Source of the DNA: Hahella chejuensis KCTC 2396
Lineage (GTDB): Bacteria; Pseudomonadota; Gammaproteobacteria; Pseudomonadales; Oleiphilaceae
Assembly: GCF_000012985.1 (NCBI RefSeq)
Contig: NC_007645.1
Coordinates: 3,626,501-3,690,500, forward strand
Direction: 5' to 3'
DNA length: 64,000 nucleotides
The position numbers were made by a program, and so were the translations under genes. The notes under the pieces were generated by a model. The model was not told where the DNA came from and searched no databases. It was given only the letters and a program-made list of their open reading frames with translations. This document shows, in pieces, positions 51,821 to 60,361 of this stretch. How positions within the stretch are numbered: position 1 is the first letter of the stretch; each line of letters opens with the position of its first letter.

Positions 51821-53137
51821 ATGACGGATAAGAACCCAATCGAAAGAGAGCTGGAAAAGCTCGACGCACAGTGGGAGACGTTCGTGGAAAGCGAGCGCCC
51901 TATCCTACGCTGGTGTATTGACCCGGACGCCGGCCAACTGGTCGCCGCCTTTCTGAAAATGCGGGAGCAGTTTGACGAAACCTCCGGCGAGTTCTTTGTC
52001 GCCCTGCATTCGGAGTTTTTAAGCCTGGAAAGTTTCGGCTATGACCTGGCGGAGGAACTGAACCGGGAAATCGCAGCCGGCGTCGCCGCCAGTGCGGAAG
52101 ACGAGGATGGGGACGAAGAAGTGTTTTCCTGGCGCGCCCCCGACCCGAACAAAGCGCTCAGCGGCCACGACGCCTTGTACAAAAGCTGTCACCAGATTCT
52201 GGATGCTTTCTCTGATTACTTCTCCACCCTGGTGATCGCCATCCAGCCTCACGCAGTCAGCGACATCAAGAAACTGCAACGCTGGCTGCAACTGGCCTGC
52301 GAGATTCATCGCGACTATAAGCTGTGGGGCGGCAATCTGAAGTGGATCATTATCGACAACGCGCAGCGCCCCGCCTTCGCCAAACTGGCCCAGGATTATT
52401 CCGCGCAGATTTTCAGCCAGACGCCGCCTTTGAATCTGCGGGAGGCCATGAACAAAATCATGGAGGAAGCAGATGACGGCTCCCCCGGCGCGGAATTCCG
52501 ACAGTGTTTCGTGGATATGAACTACGCCGTGCAGAACAACGACCTGCCCGCCCTGCAGCGGCGCTCGGAACGCGCGCTGGTGATCGCCGCAGAACAAGCC
52601 TGGTTTGACATGCAGTGTTCAACGTTGCTGTTGCGGGCCTCCGGCTATCTGAACGCCAAACTTCCCGAAAAAGCGCTCATGGACTACCAACAGGCGCAAC
52701 AGTGCGCGTTGAAAGGCGTCGAGGCGGAGCGTCCCGGTTGCGACAAGTTGCTGTTTCAGGCCCACATGAGCGAAGCCAGCGCCTATTTGAGCGAAAAGCG
52801 CTATGAGGAAGCCGCCAAGCGTTTCCGCCGCAGCGCCGATATCGCAGAGACGCAGGAGGACGCCATGATGTGTGTGGAAAGCTGGCGCCTGCAAAGTTAT
52901 TGCCTGGAGCGCCTGAAGCTCAAAGGTTACGCCTGGGAAAGCGCGCTGCGAGGACTCAAGGCGGCGGAAGCTATTGAGCCGGAGCAACGGCGATACACCA
53001 CGCTGTCCTACCTGGGCGAAACGCTGTTGCGGGTGGCGCCGACCAAAGAGGACAAAGACTACGTTCACGCAACGATGAGTGAACTACTGGGCGAGGCCTG
53101 GCGGGAAGCTCCCGCCGCCAAAGCGGAGACAGTCTGA
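51821..53137 (+). CDS. unrecognised 438-residue protein between VgrG and Rhs
   Basis: Starts 5 bp after vgrG and its stop overlaps the Rhs start (TGATG), so all three are translationally coupled. Acidic and highly helical. The C-terminal half (about 240-430) reads like TPR repeats (LLRASGYLNAKLPEKALMDY, AHMSEASAYLSEKRYEEAAK, AWESALRGLKAAEAI). It is not an EagR, DUF4123 or DUF2169 adaptor that I recognise. By position it should be a chaperone or loading factor for the Rhs effector. Confidence 0.85.
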   Translation: MTDKNPIERELEKLDAQWETFVESERPILRWCIDPDAGQLVAAFLKMREQFDETSGEFFVALHSEFLSLESFGYDLAEELNREIAAGVAASAEDEDGDEEVFSWRAPDPNKALSGHDALYKSCHQILDAFSDYFSTLVIAIQPHAVSDIKKLQRWLQLACEIHRDYKLWGGNLKWIIIDNAQRPAFAKLAQDYSAQIFSQTPPLNLREAMNKIMEEADDGSPGAEFRQCFVDMNYAVQNNDLPALQRRSERALVIAAEQAWFDMQCSTLLLRASGYLNAKLPEKALMDYQQAQQCALKGVEAERPGCDKLLFQAHMSEASAYLSEKRYEEAAKRFRRSADIAETQEDAMMCVESWRLQSYCLERLKLKGYAWESALRGLKAAEAIEPEQRRYTTLSYLGETLLRVAPTKEDKDYVHATMSELLGEAWREAPAAKAETV

Positions 53138-56100
53138 TGCTGGCGGCCAAGCACTTTGATCCCATACTGGGTATCGATATTCATTTGTTGGCGTTGCCGC
53201 CGGGAACGCCCATTCCTATCCCCCATCCGCACATCGGCATTATTTTCGATGTGCTGGACTACCTGCCGATATTCGGCGGCACGGTGAAAGTCAACGGCGT
53301 ACCCCGCGCAACGGCAGGCACGGCGGGCAAACCCATCCCCCATATTCCCATGGGCGGTCCGTTCGTCATGCCGCCTGGGAACGAAGACGAGATTTTCATG
53401 GGCGGCGCGACAGTAGTGGCGGACGGCGCGCCCTTCAGCTTCACCGCGCTGCCGGTGCTGAGTTGTCAGAGCGTAGGCATGCTGGCGCCCATTCGCGCCA
53501 AGAAGCCCAAAAAGTCCTACGGCATGGTGCTGCCCACCACCACCGTACTGCCCATTCCCATTGGCGCGCCGGTCATGATCGGCGGCCCGCCCACGGTGGA
53601 CGCCATGGGGATGGCTGTCACCGCCGGGCTGGCGGGGCTGGGCGCAGCGTTCAAAAAGATGCGCAAGATGCAGAAAAGCAGTAAGCGCGTCAAAAAGATC
53701 TCCGACGCCATCCATAAGAAAGCCGACAAGCTCATGGACAAACTGGGCGCGCCGCCCAGCGTCCGCAACCGCGTTCACAAAGGCGTTTGCGCGGTCACCG
53801 GGCACCCGGTGGATGTCGCCTCCGGCAAGGTTTTTACAGACTGGATCGATTTCCAGTTGCCCGGCCCGATTCCGCTGACCTGGGAGCGCACCTGGTTCAG
53901 CTCGTCCACCTATCAGGGATCTCTCGGTCACGGCTGGCATCACAACTATGACTGGAAGCTGATCGAAGAAGACGGCGCGGTCGCGGTGATGATGCAGGAC
54001 GGCCGACATATGGCGTTTCCCGCGCTGAAGCAGGGAGAAGAAAGCTTTAACCGCCAGGAACGCATGACGCTGCATCGGGACGACCAGGGCTATCGCCTCA
54101 AACATACCGACGGCAACTGGCTGCGCTTCACGCCGGCGGCGACGTCCAGCCATTCGCAGGCGACAACGGTGCATTATCTGAGCGCCATCACCGACGCCAC
54201 TGGCGACGCCAGCATTCAGTTTCACTACACCGCAGGCGGCTGTCTGAGCCGGATCATCGACAGCGGCGGGCGGCGCATTCAGTTTGAAAGTGATATGGAC
54301 AATCGCATCCGTCGCATCTTGCTGCCGCATCCCGATAACGCCGGCGAGTTTTACTGCGCCGTGGAATACGATTATTACGGCGGCGACCTGGTGACCACGC
54401 GGGACGCGCTGGGCAGTGAGTTTAGCTATCAATACCAGAATCACCTGCTTTGTCAGGAGACCAGCTACAGCGGCCTGAATTTCTATTTCAAATACGATGG
54501 CGTTGACCACAACGCCCGCTGCATTCACACCTGGGGCGATGGCGGCATTTATAACCACCAGCTTGTCTACGACGATGAGAAAAGCCTCACCATCGTACAA
54601 AACTCCCTCGGCTATCAGACCGTTTATCACCATGACGGCGCCCTGCCCCATAGAATCGAAAACGCCTCCGGCGGCGTGGTCGTCAACGAATACAACAGGT
54701 TTTATCAAGTCACCTGCGAAACCAACGAACTGGGCCTGTCGACGCGCTACGAGTATGACCCGCGCGGCAACCTCACCCAAATCACCCAGCCGGACGGCTC
54801 CGTGCTGCAGATGGAGTATGATGAGCGGGATAATGTGGTTAAAGCGCAGGACGCCAATGGCGGCGCCTGGTTATGGGAATATGACGAGCACTGTCGCCTC
54901 ACCGCCAAGGTGGACCCACTGGATCGCCGGACCCGCTACAGCTACGAAGGAGCCATGCTGACGTCTGTCGCAGGTCCTGCCGGACAAGAAACCCATATCG
55001 AATACGACGGGTACAACAACCCCATCGGCTTCGCCACGCCTGACGGCGGCTTGCCTGAATGGCGCTATGACAACCATGGCCGCATTACTCTCGCCATCGA
55101 CGCACAAGGCGTACAACGCCGTTTGCAATATGATCTGCTAGGCCGCGTCACCCAGGTCAACGAACCTGACGGCAATCTCAGAACGTTCTCCTATGACCCT
55201 GAAGGCAACCTCGTTCGCGCCACAGACGCTCAGTTTGACGTGCATTTCACTTATCAGGGCATGGGACGGATCGCCTCTCGCACCCAAGCGGGAACCACGA
55301 TTCAGTTTGAATACGATACCGAAGAGCAGCTGACGGCGATTACTAACGAGCACGGCGATGTCTATCGCTTTGAGCTGGGTCCAACAGGGGAAACACTGTC
55401 TGAATCTGGATTCGATGGACTATTGCGTCGATATGAGCGCAATGCCGCCGGCCAGGTTCGCCGCCTCCTCAAGCCCGGCGGGCGCCATACTGATTACGCC
55501 TACGATACGCTTGGCCGCGTGATGCGAATCTTGCACAGCGATGGCGAAGAGGAACGTTTTCAATACCGCCCCGACGGCGAACTGATGATGGCCGTCAATA
55601 GCAGCGCAACGCTGTCTTTCGAACGCAACGCATTAGGCCAGGTGACAAAAGAAATCTGCGGCGATCTCTGGGTTTCGTCAGAGTATGACGCACTGGGCTT
55701 ACGCTCACGCATGCGCTCTTCTCTTGGCGCAGGGCAGCAAATTCAGCGCAATGTTGCTGGCGACGTTATGGGCGTGACAACAGGCGACGCCCAATTCTCC
55801 GCACAGTTCAAACGAGATGAGCTAGGGCGCGAACTAGAACGAAGTTTGCCAGGAGGCGTCCGAAGCCGGTGGCGCCGGGATCGCCTGGGGCGCCCCTCGC
55901 TGCATGAAGTACTCAAAGCCGACGTCCCAGAGTCCGCAAGGACCTATTTCTGGGGTGTGAACGGCCGTCTGGAAAAAATACACGACTCACTTAACGGCGT
56001 TTCCGTCTTCGAGCATGACGAATTAGGCAATCTGGTTTCCGCCCGTTATGGCGACGGCGTCATGGACTTGCGTATGCCAGACGCCATCGGCGCCCTATTC

Positions 56101-57495
56101 CAGTCCTATAACCGGAAAGATCGCGAATACGGCCCAGCCGGTCAGCTGCTGTCGATGCGCCGGCCTAATGGTCTTGTGCGCTTTGAATACGATGCGGAAG
56201 GGAATCTGATTACCAAGTCGGAACCCGGGGGCAAAATCTGGCGCTATGAATGGAATGTTTCCGGCACACTGAAAAAAGTCATTCGACCGGATGGCCGCAT
56301 CGTCACATTCGAATATGACGCGCTTGGCCGGCGCCTCAGCAAAGCTTTCAACGGTCGCATCACACGCTGGGTCTGGGACGGCAATAATCCGTTGCATGAA
56401 TGGGTGGAAATGCAAGACGCTCAGGAAGCGCGCGCAGCATTCGATCTGTCTTCCGCCCCCGCTGAAACCGTCTCAGGACGCCCGGCCATCGCCCGCAGCC
56501 CCATTCAACCGCAGGCGCCTCCTGCTACTTCACCACAAGCGCATCCCGCTGGCGCCGGCGGAGAAAGTAAACTCATCACCTGGCTGTTTGAGCCGGAAAG
56601 CTTCACCCCCATGGCTAAACAGGTGGGAGACGCTTATTTCTCTATCCTCGCGGATTATCTGGGAACGCCCAACGCCATGTACGACAGCGAGGGACGGCAG
56701 GTATGGTCGGCTAATATCAGCGTCTGGGGCGAACTGCGCAACCTTAAGGGTAATAGAGGCGCCTGCCCTTTCCGCTGGCCAGGCCAATACGAGGATGAAG
56801 AGACCGGCTTATATTACAACCGGTTCCGGTATTATGATCCAGACTCGGGCCAGTATATTCGGCAGGATCCGATTCGTATAAAAGGAGGACTGAACCTTTA
56901 TAAATACGTTAGTGATGTAACAACTTGGATAGACACTTTAGGTTTACAAGGCGGTTCTGCTTCCTATGGAAGATCTGGAAGGCGAATTGGACATGCGGAT
57001 ACAGACGGTTTAGAAAAAATTGGAGAACTAAACGCAGTTAAAGCAGGGGGAGATGATCGCCTCCCAAGTATTCTTTATGAAGGTGATCGAACCAGCTTAT
57101 TTCATTACACAAGCGAAGAAAATTTGGAGAATATTTTAAGAACGAAGAAGCTTTTCAACTCTAAGGGGTTTGAGCACGGTAGGCATGGCGATGGCCAATA
57201 TATGGCGGACATCTCACCCGATGAGATTGTTGCGATGGCTAAAGGTGATTTGACCCAAGCTCAACGGCAAGCTAAAAAAATGTCGCTTGTCCAGCTTTCA
57301 TCCTTGTTCTACAACAAAGGTAACATGACGGATCAGCTTAGCCACTATATTGAGATAGACGTTTCAGACCTTATTGTTCGGCATGGGGTTACAGCCAAAG
57401 GCAATCAGACAAGGAAGGGCGTCCAGTTTGTGCTAAACGATGAAAACCTGGATCTGACAGATCGTATTGTTAGCTCAGGAAAGGTGCTTGATTAG
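53137..57495 (+). CDS. PAAR-Rhs type VI effector with HYD1-type ADP-ribosyltransferase C-terminus
   Basis: 1452 residues. N-terminal PAAR spike tip (1-135; PIPHIPMGGPF, DEIFMGGATVVADG), a helical linker (165-200), a DUF6531-like entry (GHPVDVASGKVFTDW), about 20 Rhs/YD repeats (for example YEYDPRGNLTQITQPDG) forming the cocoon, and the core end GLYYNRFRYYDPDSGQYIRQ ... LGLQ near residue 1270. After the core the base composition turns AT-rich. The last 180 residues match the Tox-ART-HYD1 pattern as I recall it: LFHYTSEENLENIL (His about 1321), GDGQYMADISPDE (Tyr about 1354), THYVEIDVSGL-like HYIEIDVSDL, and DRIVSSGKVLD. Such domains transfer ADP-ribose from NAD. Delivered on VgrG into rival cells; the next gene is the likely immunity. 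Confidence 0.92.
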   Translation: MLAAKHFDPILGIDIHLLALPPGTPIPIPHPHIGIIFDVLDYLPIFGGTVKVNGVPRATAGTAGKPIPHIPMGGPFVMPPGNEDEIFMGGATVVADGAPFSFTALPVLSCQSVGMLAPIRAKKPKKSYGMVLPTTTVLPIPIGAPVMIGGPPTVDAMGMAVTAGLAGLGAAFKKMRKMQKSSKRVKKISDAIHKKADKLMDKLGAPPSVRNRVHKGVCAVTGHPVDVASGKVFTDWIDFQLPGPIPLTWERTWFSSSTYQGSLGHGWHHNYDWKLIEEDGAVAVMMQDGRHMAFPALKQGEESFNRQERMTLHRDDQGYRLKHTDGNWLRFTPAATSSHSQATTVHYLSAITDATGDASIQFHYTAGGCLSRIIDSGGRRIQFESDMDNRIRRILLPHPDNAGEFYCAVEYDYYGGDLVTTRDALGSEFSYQYQNHLLCQETSYSGLNFYFKYDGVDHNARCIHTWGDGGIYNHQLVYDDEKSLTIVQNSLGYQTVYHHDGALPHRIENASGGVVVNEYNRFYQVTCETNELGLSTRYEYDPRGNLTQITQPDGSVLQMEYDERDNVVKAQDANGGAWLWEYDEHCRLTAKVDPLDRRTRYSYEGAMLTSVAGPAGQETHIEYDGYNNPIGFATPDGGLPEWRYDNHGRITLAIDAQGVQRRLQYDLLGRVTQVNEPDGNLRTFSYDPEGNLVRATDAQFDVHFTYQGMGRIASRTQAGTTIQFEYDTEEQLTAITNEHGDVYRFELGPTGETLSESGFDGLLRRYERNAAGQVRRLLKPGGRHTDYAYDTLGRVMRILHSDGEEERFQYRPDGELMMAVNSSATLSFERNALGQVTKEICGDLWVSSEYDALGLRSRMRSSLGAGQQIQRNVAGDVMGVTTGDAQFSAQFKRDELGRELERSLPGGVRSRWRRDRLGRPSLHEVLKADVPESARTYFWGVNGRLEKIHDSLNGVSVFEHDELGNLVSARYGDGVMDLRMPDAIGALFQSYNRKDREYGPAGQLLSMRRPNGLVRFEYDAEGNLITKSEPGGKIWRYEWNVSGTLKKVIRPDGRIVTFEYDALGRRLSKAFNGRITRWVWDGNNPLHEWVEMQDAQEARAAFDLSSAPAETVSGRPAIARSPIQPQAPPATSPQAHPAGAGGESKLITWLFEPESFTPMAKQVGDAYFSILADYLGTPNAMYDSEGRQVWSANISVWGELRNLKGNRGACPFRWPGQYEDEETGLYYNRFRYYDPDSGQYIRQDPIRIKGGLNLYKYVSDVTTWIDTLGLQGGSASYGRSGRRIGHADTDGLEKIGELNAVKAGGDDRLPSILYEGDRTSLFHYTSEENLENILRTKKLFNSKGFEHGRHGDGQYMADISPDEIVAMAKGDLTQAQRQAKKMSLVQLSSLFYNKGNMTDQLSHYIEIDVSDLIVRHGVTAKGNQTRKGVQFVLNDENLDLTDRIVSSGKVLD

Positions 57496-57756
57496 ATGAA
57501 GTATTACAAGTCTTACACTGAGTCTCACGATGGGGAGGAAGGTTTTTACTATTGTGAGGTGAAGAATGGCCTAATTACTCGACAGATAAACGCCTTCAAT
57601 AATGTGCTTTATTGGGCGACGCCATCAGATGAGTACGATGAAGAATACTTTTTTACAGACCAGCCTGAGTTTAGCTTATCCAAAAATGACCTAGAGATAT
57701 CTTCAGATGAATTTTTAGACCTCTGGAAGGTCGCGACAACACAGAAGCCTGACTAG
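57496..57756 (+). CDS. candidate immunity protein for the Rhs toxin
   Basis: 86 residues; ATG directly abuts the Rhs stop (TAG-ATG). Small, strongly acidic (DEYDEEYFFTD, DLEISSDEFLDLW), AT-rich like the toxin tip, no signal peptide, so it should act in the cytoplasm. The family is not recognised. The place immediately after a polymorphic toxin tip is the standard position for immunity genes. Confidence 0.75.
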   Translation: MKYYKSYTESHDGEEGFYYCEVKNGLITRQINAFNNVLYWATPSDEYDEEYFFTDQPEFSLSKNDLEISSDEFLDLWKVATTQKPD

Positions 57757-57777
57757 CAGAGCTTCCTTAAGCTCTGC
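57756..57777 (+). terminator. hairpin at the end of the VgrG-Rhs unit
   Basis: GCAGAGCTT-CCTT-AAGCTCTGC, a perfect 9-bp stem starting at the last base of the immunity stop codon. No T tract directly follows. Confidence 0.5.
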
Positions 57778-57829
57778 TCTGGACTGTCCCAGAGAAGCTC
57801 TAAAAAGCCACTTCGCGAGAGTGCATTAT

Positions 57830-58444
57830 TTATTCACTTTTTCCATAACGCCCCAAAAACATCTCCACCGCAGCGGCGACGATTTCACGTCGCTCCGCCT
57901 GCGTGGGGTTGGGCGCGTGGCCAACGATTTGCGGCCAGAAGGCGAAGGCTTTTATCTGGCTCATGAATTGGGTGGCGGCGAATTCCGGGTCGACCTTGAT
58001 CAGTCTTTTATCCGCCATGGCGGCTTTTAGCCAGCGTTTGGTTCCGCCCTCGTTTTCCTGCATTTTCTGCATCGCCTGCCGCGCCAGGTCGGGAGACAGC
58101 ATGTATTCCGCCAACACCATGCGCGCCATGGCGATATAGCCTTCCGATCCCAGCAGCTCCAGTTCCTGTTCTGCAATGGCGGTGAGTTGTGGAGCCAGGG
58201 GGGCGTCGCTTTGGTAAGGAAACTCTGTGGCGTCCATCGCCTTGCGCCATACCTGCTCCGTGATTTCAATAAATAAGGCTTCTTTGCTGGTGAAATGATT
58301 GTACACCGTGCGTTTGGACACCTGCGCCCGCTCGGCGATGCGATCCATGCTCGCGCCTTGAAAGCCGGACTCCTGAAACACACTGACCGCAGCGTTCAGA
58401 ATCGCTTCACGTTTACGTTCGCTCAGACTTTTTTTCTTTTCCAT
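57830..58444 (-). CDS. TetR/AcrR-family repressor
   Basis: 204 residues from ATG 58444 (MEKKKSLSERKREAILNAAV); a TTG-started frame from 58480 is longer but less likely. TetR HTH (residues 10-55: FQESGFQGASMDRIAERAQV, SKRTVYNHFTSKEALF) and a ligand-binding C-terminal domain of the AcrR C-like type. Divergent from the MBL-fold hydrolase gene, which it probably controls. Confidence 0.9.
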   Translation of the reverse strand: MEKKKSLSERKREAILNAAVSVFQESGFQGASMDRIAERAQVSKRTVYNHFTSKEALFIEITEQVWRKAMDATEFPYQSDAPLAPQLTAIAEQELELLGSEGYIAMARMVLAEYMLSPDLARQAMQKMQENEGGTKRWLKAAMADKRLIKVDPEFAATQFMSQIKAFAFWPQIVGHAPNPTQAERREIVAAAVEMFLGRYGKSE

Positions 58445-58526
58445 TGCCTTATCCAGGTCGTGTTGGGTAGAAGTGAACAATGCAGAGAAGTTTACACTCT
58501 CCAGTTTACTTTTGAAAATTTACGAG

Positions 58527-58542
58527 TACACTGCTCGGTGTA
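58527..58542. promoter_or_regulatory. operator candidate TACAC-N6-GTGTA
   Basis: An inverted repeat in the 136-bp gap between the TetR gene and the MBL gene, flanked by several GTTTACA-like words (58490-58550). The size suits a TetR dimer. Confidence 0.4.
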
Positions 58543-58580
58543 GTTTACAAACAATTGAACAGACCGGTTGGATACACATC

Positions 58581-59750
58581 ATGAAAAAACGCCTGTTATT
58601 CGGCTTGGTTGTTATCACATTGGGAGCTTTAGCCATGCAAAACGACGACACTCTCGCCACATTGACCGGTCTGGGCGCGCCGACATCGCCAGTCGCTTCC
58701 TCCGACGCATACAGCGACAACTTCCACGAAGGCAAATTTCATAATTCCATCCCGACGCTGGCGAACGCAGGCATGGGCAAAATGCTGAAAAGCTTCCTGT
58801 TTGATAAAAGCGCCGCCGCTCGTCCGGATAAGGCGATTCCACTGCAGCCAATGCAATCTGAGCAATTGCTTAGCGAAGAACGTAACGCGGTATACCGCCT
58901 GGGCCATTCCACCGTGTTAATTCGCTTCGAAGGCGACTTCTGGCTGACTGATCCGGTATTCTCGGACAGGGCCTCCCCGGTGCAGTGGGCCGGCCCCAAA
59001 CGTTTCCACCCTGCCCCCATTGAGATGGAGCAACTGCCGCCAATCAAGGGCGTGCTGATTTCACACAATCACTACGATCATTTGGATGCAGGCTCCATCA
59101 AGGCGCTAAACTCTCGCGTCGAGCATTTCTATACCCCCCTTGGCGTGGGCCGACAGCTAAAGGCCTGGGGCGTCCCTGCGGAAAAAATCACCGAGCTGGA
59201 CTGGTGGTCGTCAGTGCAGGTTGGGCCTGTGACGTTGGCGGCGACGCCTGCGCAGCACTTTTCCGGTCGCGGCCTGTTCGACGGCAATACGACTCTGTGG
59301 GCGTCCTGGGTGATGCTGGGAGCAAAAGAACGCCTGTTCTTCAGCGGCGACAGCGGTTACTTCCCAGGCTTCAAGGAGATTGGCGACAAGTACGGCCCCT
59401 TCGACCTGACCATGATCGAAACCGGCGCTTACAACCACAACTGGCCCGGCGTGCATATGCACCCGGAAGAAAGCATCCAGGCTCATATCGATCTGCAGGG
59501 CAAGCAGATGATGCCGATTCACAACAGCACTTTCGACTTGGCGATGCACGCCTGGTATGACCCCCTTGAACGCATTGCGGAACTGGCGCGAGAGCGTCAG
59601 GTGACGTTGCGTACGCCAAAAATCGGCGCGCCCCTGGTGCTGGCGGAGCCCGCGCAGCAAACCTACTGGTGGCGGGAACTGATGCCCGCAAATGCAGAGG
59701 CGACCGAGTACGCGGACAAAGAGCCGTCGGCACAACCGGAGTTTCTATAA
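58581..59750 (+). CDS. MBL-fold metallohydrolase, NAPE-PLD/UlaG-like
   Basis: 389 residues from ATG 58581. N-terminal hydrophobic signal or anchor (MKKRLLFGLVVITLGALAM). The metallo-beta-lactamase metal motif is SHNHYDHLD (about 160), with further ligands in AQHFSGR, SGDSGYF and MPIHNSTF. It belongs to the group that includes NAPE-PLD and RomA-like outer-membrane-associated proteins, which cleave phosphoester or lactone bonds. Substrate unknown. Divergent from a TetR gene, as with inducible lipid-detoxifying enzymes. Confidence 0.88.
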   Translation: MKKRLLFGLVVITLGALAMQNDDTLATLTGLGAPTSPVASSDAYSDNFHEGKFHNSIPTLANAGMGKMLKSFLFDKSAAARPDKAIPLQPMQSEQLLSEERNAVYRLGHSTVLIRFEGDFWLTDPVFSDRASPVQWAGPKRFHPAPIEMEQLPPIKGVLISHNHYDHLDAGSIKALNSRVEHFYTPLGVGRQLKAWGVPAEKITELDWWSSVQVGPVTLAATPAQHFSGRGLFDGNTTLWASWVMLGAKERLFFSGDSGYFPGFKEIGDKYGPFDLTMIETGAYNHNWPGVHMHPEESIQAHIDLQGKQMMPIHNSTFDLAMHAWYDPLERIAELARERQVTLRTPKIGAPLVLAEPAQQTYWWRELMPANAEATEYADKEPSAQPEFL

Positions 59751-59763
59751 GCGCTCAGCCATT

Positions 59764-59801
59764 ATTAATATGGCGATGATACTGGCATGTTATTAATCAG
59801 G
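59764..59801 (+). repeat. fragment G of the multi-hairpin repeat
   Basis: Left end only: ATTAATATGGCGATGATACTGGCATGTTATTAATCAGG. It starts 13 bp after the MBL gene stop. The rest of the 59751-60361 gap has no repeat and one weak ORF. Confidence 0.8.
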
Positions 59802-60003
59802 TGATTATTTGCAATGACAGCCTCGCCACCGATCTGGAACCAAGACGCCTCCGCATCTCTCGATCTCTGGCGAGGCGTCATGAGAAGCTTCATAGAACCA
59901 GCCGCGCTGTCGAGTGGTATTGGCGGTCAGCGCGGCGTATCGCTGTGAATAATCCGAAATCTATCATCACTGCCCAGCCTGTTCGTGGTCAGGCTTGGCC
60001 GCC

Positions 60004-60231
60004 TTATCCCTTCTTTCCAATTTCGTTTTTATGGGTGTTCAGTTTGTCGGCTTCGGATCGCAGGAATTTTTTATACTTTTCTATCGAACGCTCCAACGTC
60101 TGTGAATTATTTTTGGGCGCTGACGTGGAGTCTGTACCGCCAGGGCGCGAAGACATCACGTCTTCATGCCTTGCGACCGGGCAGACTGAACTCTCATCAG
60201 CCCAATTCGGCCACACATTCCAATTGGTCAC
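60004..60231 (-). CDS. doubtful 75-residue ORF
   Basis: GTG start at 60231, no clear ribosome site. The C-terminal half (QTLERSIEKYKKFLRSEADK, LNTHKNEIGKK) looks like a real basic amphipathic helix. The N-terminal half does not look natural. It may be the remains of a longer gene within the otherwise empty 59.8-60.36 kb gap. Confidence 0.25.
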   Translation of the reverse strand: MTNWNVWPNWADESSVCPVARHEDVMSSRPGGTDSTSAPKNNSQTLERSIEKYKKFLRSEADKLNTHKNEIGKKG

Positions 60232-60361
60232 TATTAGATCCCTCTTGTTGTGTTTTCAATACCGCCATTTGATAACGTCATTACAAGATTAGAAGGAATG
60301 GGAATAGCTGGAAATACCCCAATTGGGGGCGCTTTCAGGTCAGGAGACAGCCTTCACAACA

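Noticed and set aside
53065-54780. 571-codon minus-strand frame opposite the Rhs gene
   Set aside because: Caused by codon bias of the Rhs gene; composition is repetitive and no domain is visible.
59801-60292. 163-codon plus-strand frame in the gap after the MBL gene
   Set aside because: Non-natural composition, starts inside the repeat fragment edge, no family.
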